From Bog-756 sp038210245 (lineage in GTDB: Bacteria; Actinomycetota; Acidimicrobiia; Acidimicrobiales; RAAP-2): 13,387 nucleotides of DNA. Shown piece after piece: positions 12,516 to 13,387 of the stretch. The notes below the pieces were generated by a model. It was not told the origin of the DNA and searched no databases. It saw only the letters and a program-made list of their open reading frames with translations. Made by a program: the position numbers and the translations under genes. Location of the stretch: positions 1 through 13,387 of the forward strand of contig JBBQWW010000095.1 in NCBI GenBank assembly GCA_038210245.1. Reading direction: 5' to 3'. Numbering within the stretch: the first letter of the stretch is position 1; every line of letters begins with the position of its first letter.

Positions 12516-13387
12516 TCACCCCCGGCGCCCAGCCTGCTCAGTGGTCGACTCCGACTCCGGATCGGGTCCGTCCCGCTCCTCCACCAGGGTGGCCCGGTTG
12601 AACTTCATGGCCTCGCTGCGCGGGATGGAGTCCACGAACTCGACGGTCTTGGGCACCTTGTAGGAGGCCAGGCGCTCCCTGGCGAAGCCGATGACATCAT
12701 CGACTTCGAGGAGCGGATCCGAGGGCTGGACGATGGCATGGACCCGACGCCCCCACTCCGGGTCGCGCAAGCCCACCACCACCACGTCGGCGATCCCGGC
12801 GTGCTCGCTGAGGGCCGCCTCGACCTCCGCCGGAAAGACGTTGACTGCACCGGTGACAATCATGTCCACCCGGCGATCAGCCATGAAGAGGAAGCCGTCC
12901 TCGTCCAACCACCCGAGGTCTCCCACGGAGGTGTAGCCGTCGGTGGTGGTGTCCATCGGCTTGACGTCGGTCCCGACATACGTGGCCAGCGGCCCGGTCG
13001 GTGTCCGCAGGAAGATCCCACCGATCTCCCCGGCGGGAAGGGGCTCACCCCCTTCGGACAACACGGCGATCTCCGTTCCGGACATGCCCCGGCCCAGTGT
13101 GCCCGGGTGGGCCAGCCACTGGTCCCCACGGCATACCACGATCCCAAATCCCTCCGAGGCGCCGTAGGACATGTAGAAGTGCTCAGGCCCTACCAACTCG
13201 ATCCAGCGGTGACCGAGCCAGACGGGCAGTGGTGACGCCCCCTGTTGAACCCAGGTCAGGCTGGACAGGTCCCGGTCCTCGATACCGGGCACCTGGGCCA
13301 GGCGTTGGAGCATGGGCGTGGCTGCGATGAAGCCGGTGATCCGGTGCCGCTCGATGAGGTCCAGGACAAGAGGTGCCTTGAACCGCT
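12516..13387 (-). CDS. Acyl-CoA ligase (ANL superfamily), C-terminal part (5' end outside window)
   Basis: This would activate a carboxylic acid to its CoA ester. The frame is open from the right edge (first whole codon 13383-13385) to the stop at 12516, 289 residues in the window. The ATG at 13313 is internal: the codons before it read as the conserved segment RITGFIAATPMLQRL. Visible motifs are YGASEG (the YGxTE motif with Ser for Thr), GDLGWLDEDGFLF, the hinge region DRRVDMIVTGAVNVFPAEVE written as NVFPAEVE after the hinge Arg, and the C-terminal lysine in AMKFNR. The P-loop lies outside the window. It is followed after 193 bp by the crotonase, on the same strand. A short Glu/Ser/Gly-rich tail ends the protein. 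It could be the first gene of the same transcript, although the repeat-filled gap may hold its own promoter. Confidence 0.9.
   Translation of the reverse strand, partial: RFKAPLVLDLIERHRITGFIAATPMLQRLAQVPGIEDRDLSSLTWVQQGASPLPVWLGHRWIELVGPEHFYMSYGASEGFGIVVCRGDQWLAHPGTLGRGMSGTEIAVLSEGGEPLPAGEIGGIFLRTPTGPLATYVGTDVKPMDTTTDGYTSVGDLGWLDEDGFLFMADRRVDMIVTGAVNVFPAEVEAALSEHAGIADVVVVGLRDPEWGRRVHAIVQPSDPLLEVDDVIGFARERLASYKVPKTVEFVDSIPRSEAMKFNRATLVEERDGPDPESESTTEQAGRRG

Noticed and set aside
12510..13235. A 241-residue plus-strand frame opposite the partial ligase
   Set aside because: It is His/Gly/Val-rich with no motif and is antisense to clear ANL ligase motifs.

Overview
The window is GC-rich and almost wholly coding. 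Its genes, together with what looks like a leaderless promoter and intrinsic hairpins without U-tracts, suggest an actinobacterium. The mix of an SCP2-type thiolase, a DUF35 fusion and several acyl-CoA enzymes fits Acidimicrobiia or related lineages, but the lineage is inferred and not proven. I see no rRNA, tRNA, CRISPR array, insertion sequence, phage gene or transcription regulator.

Layout. Positions 2-1420 (+) hold the C-terminal two thirds of a copper amine oxidase cut by the left edge. A strong ribosome binding site then precedes a 57-residue Cys4 protein (1630-1803, +). It converges on a PAP2-family membrane phosphatase (1822-2592, -). A divergent crotonase (2877-3692, +) has a probable leaderless promoter. 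From 3693 onward everything is on the minus strand. A two-gene unit holds an SDR (4662-5477) and a TesB-like thioesterase (3775-4665). A 271-bp gap with a perfect 10-bp hairpin separates it from a larger catabolic run. In transcription order this run is: acyl-CoA ligase (12516-13387, cut by the right edge), crotonase (11393-12322), second acyl-CoA ligase (9817-11367), HMG-CoA-synthase-like/DUF35 fusion (8179-9672), SCP2-type thiolase (6977-8182) and acyl-CoA dehydrogenase (5749-6975).

How the genes work together. The minus-strand genes form a beta-oxidation-like set: CoA activation (two ligases), dehydrogenation (IVD-type acyl-CoA dehydrogenase), crotonase chemistry, and thiolytic or retro-Claisen cleavage. 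The SDR resembles the 3-alpha-hydroxysteroid dehydrogenase/carbonyl reductase type, and the thioesterase could release or recycle CoA. The substrate cannot be read from the sequence. A branched or alicyclic carboxylic acid, such as a steroid or terpenoid fragment, is a reasonable inference.

The most interesting points are these. (1) An HMG-CoA-synthase-like domain is fused to a zinc-ribbon/OB-fold DUF35 domain. By eye it has lost all three synthase catalytic residues, and its stop codon overlaps the start of a thiolase that keeps its catalytic residues. This recalls the archaeal thiolase/HMG-CoA synthase/DUF35 channel complex, apparently rewired. (2) The leader of the minus-strand crotonase carries three 16-bp tandem repeats, each creating a seven-codon mini-ORF, the last ending on the gene's own Shine-Dalgarno sequence. 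A second array of three 8-bp repeats lies upstream. (3) Both crotonases lack the canonical pair of catalytic glutamates.
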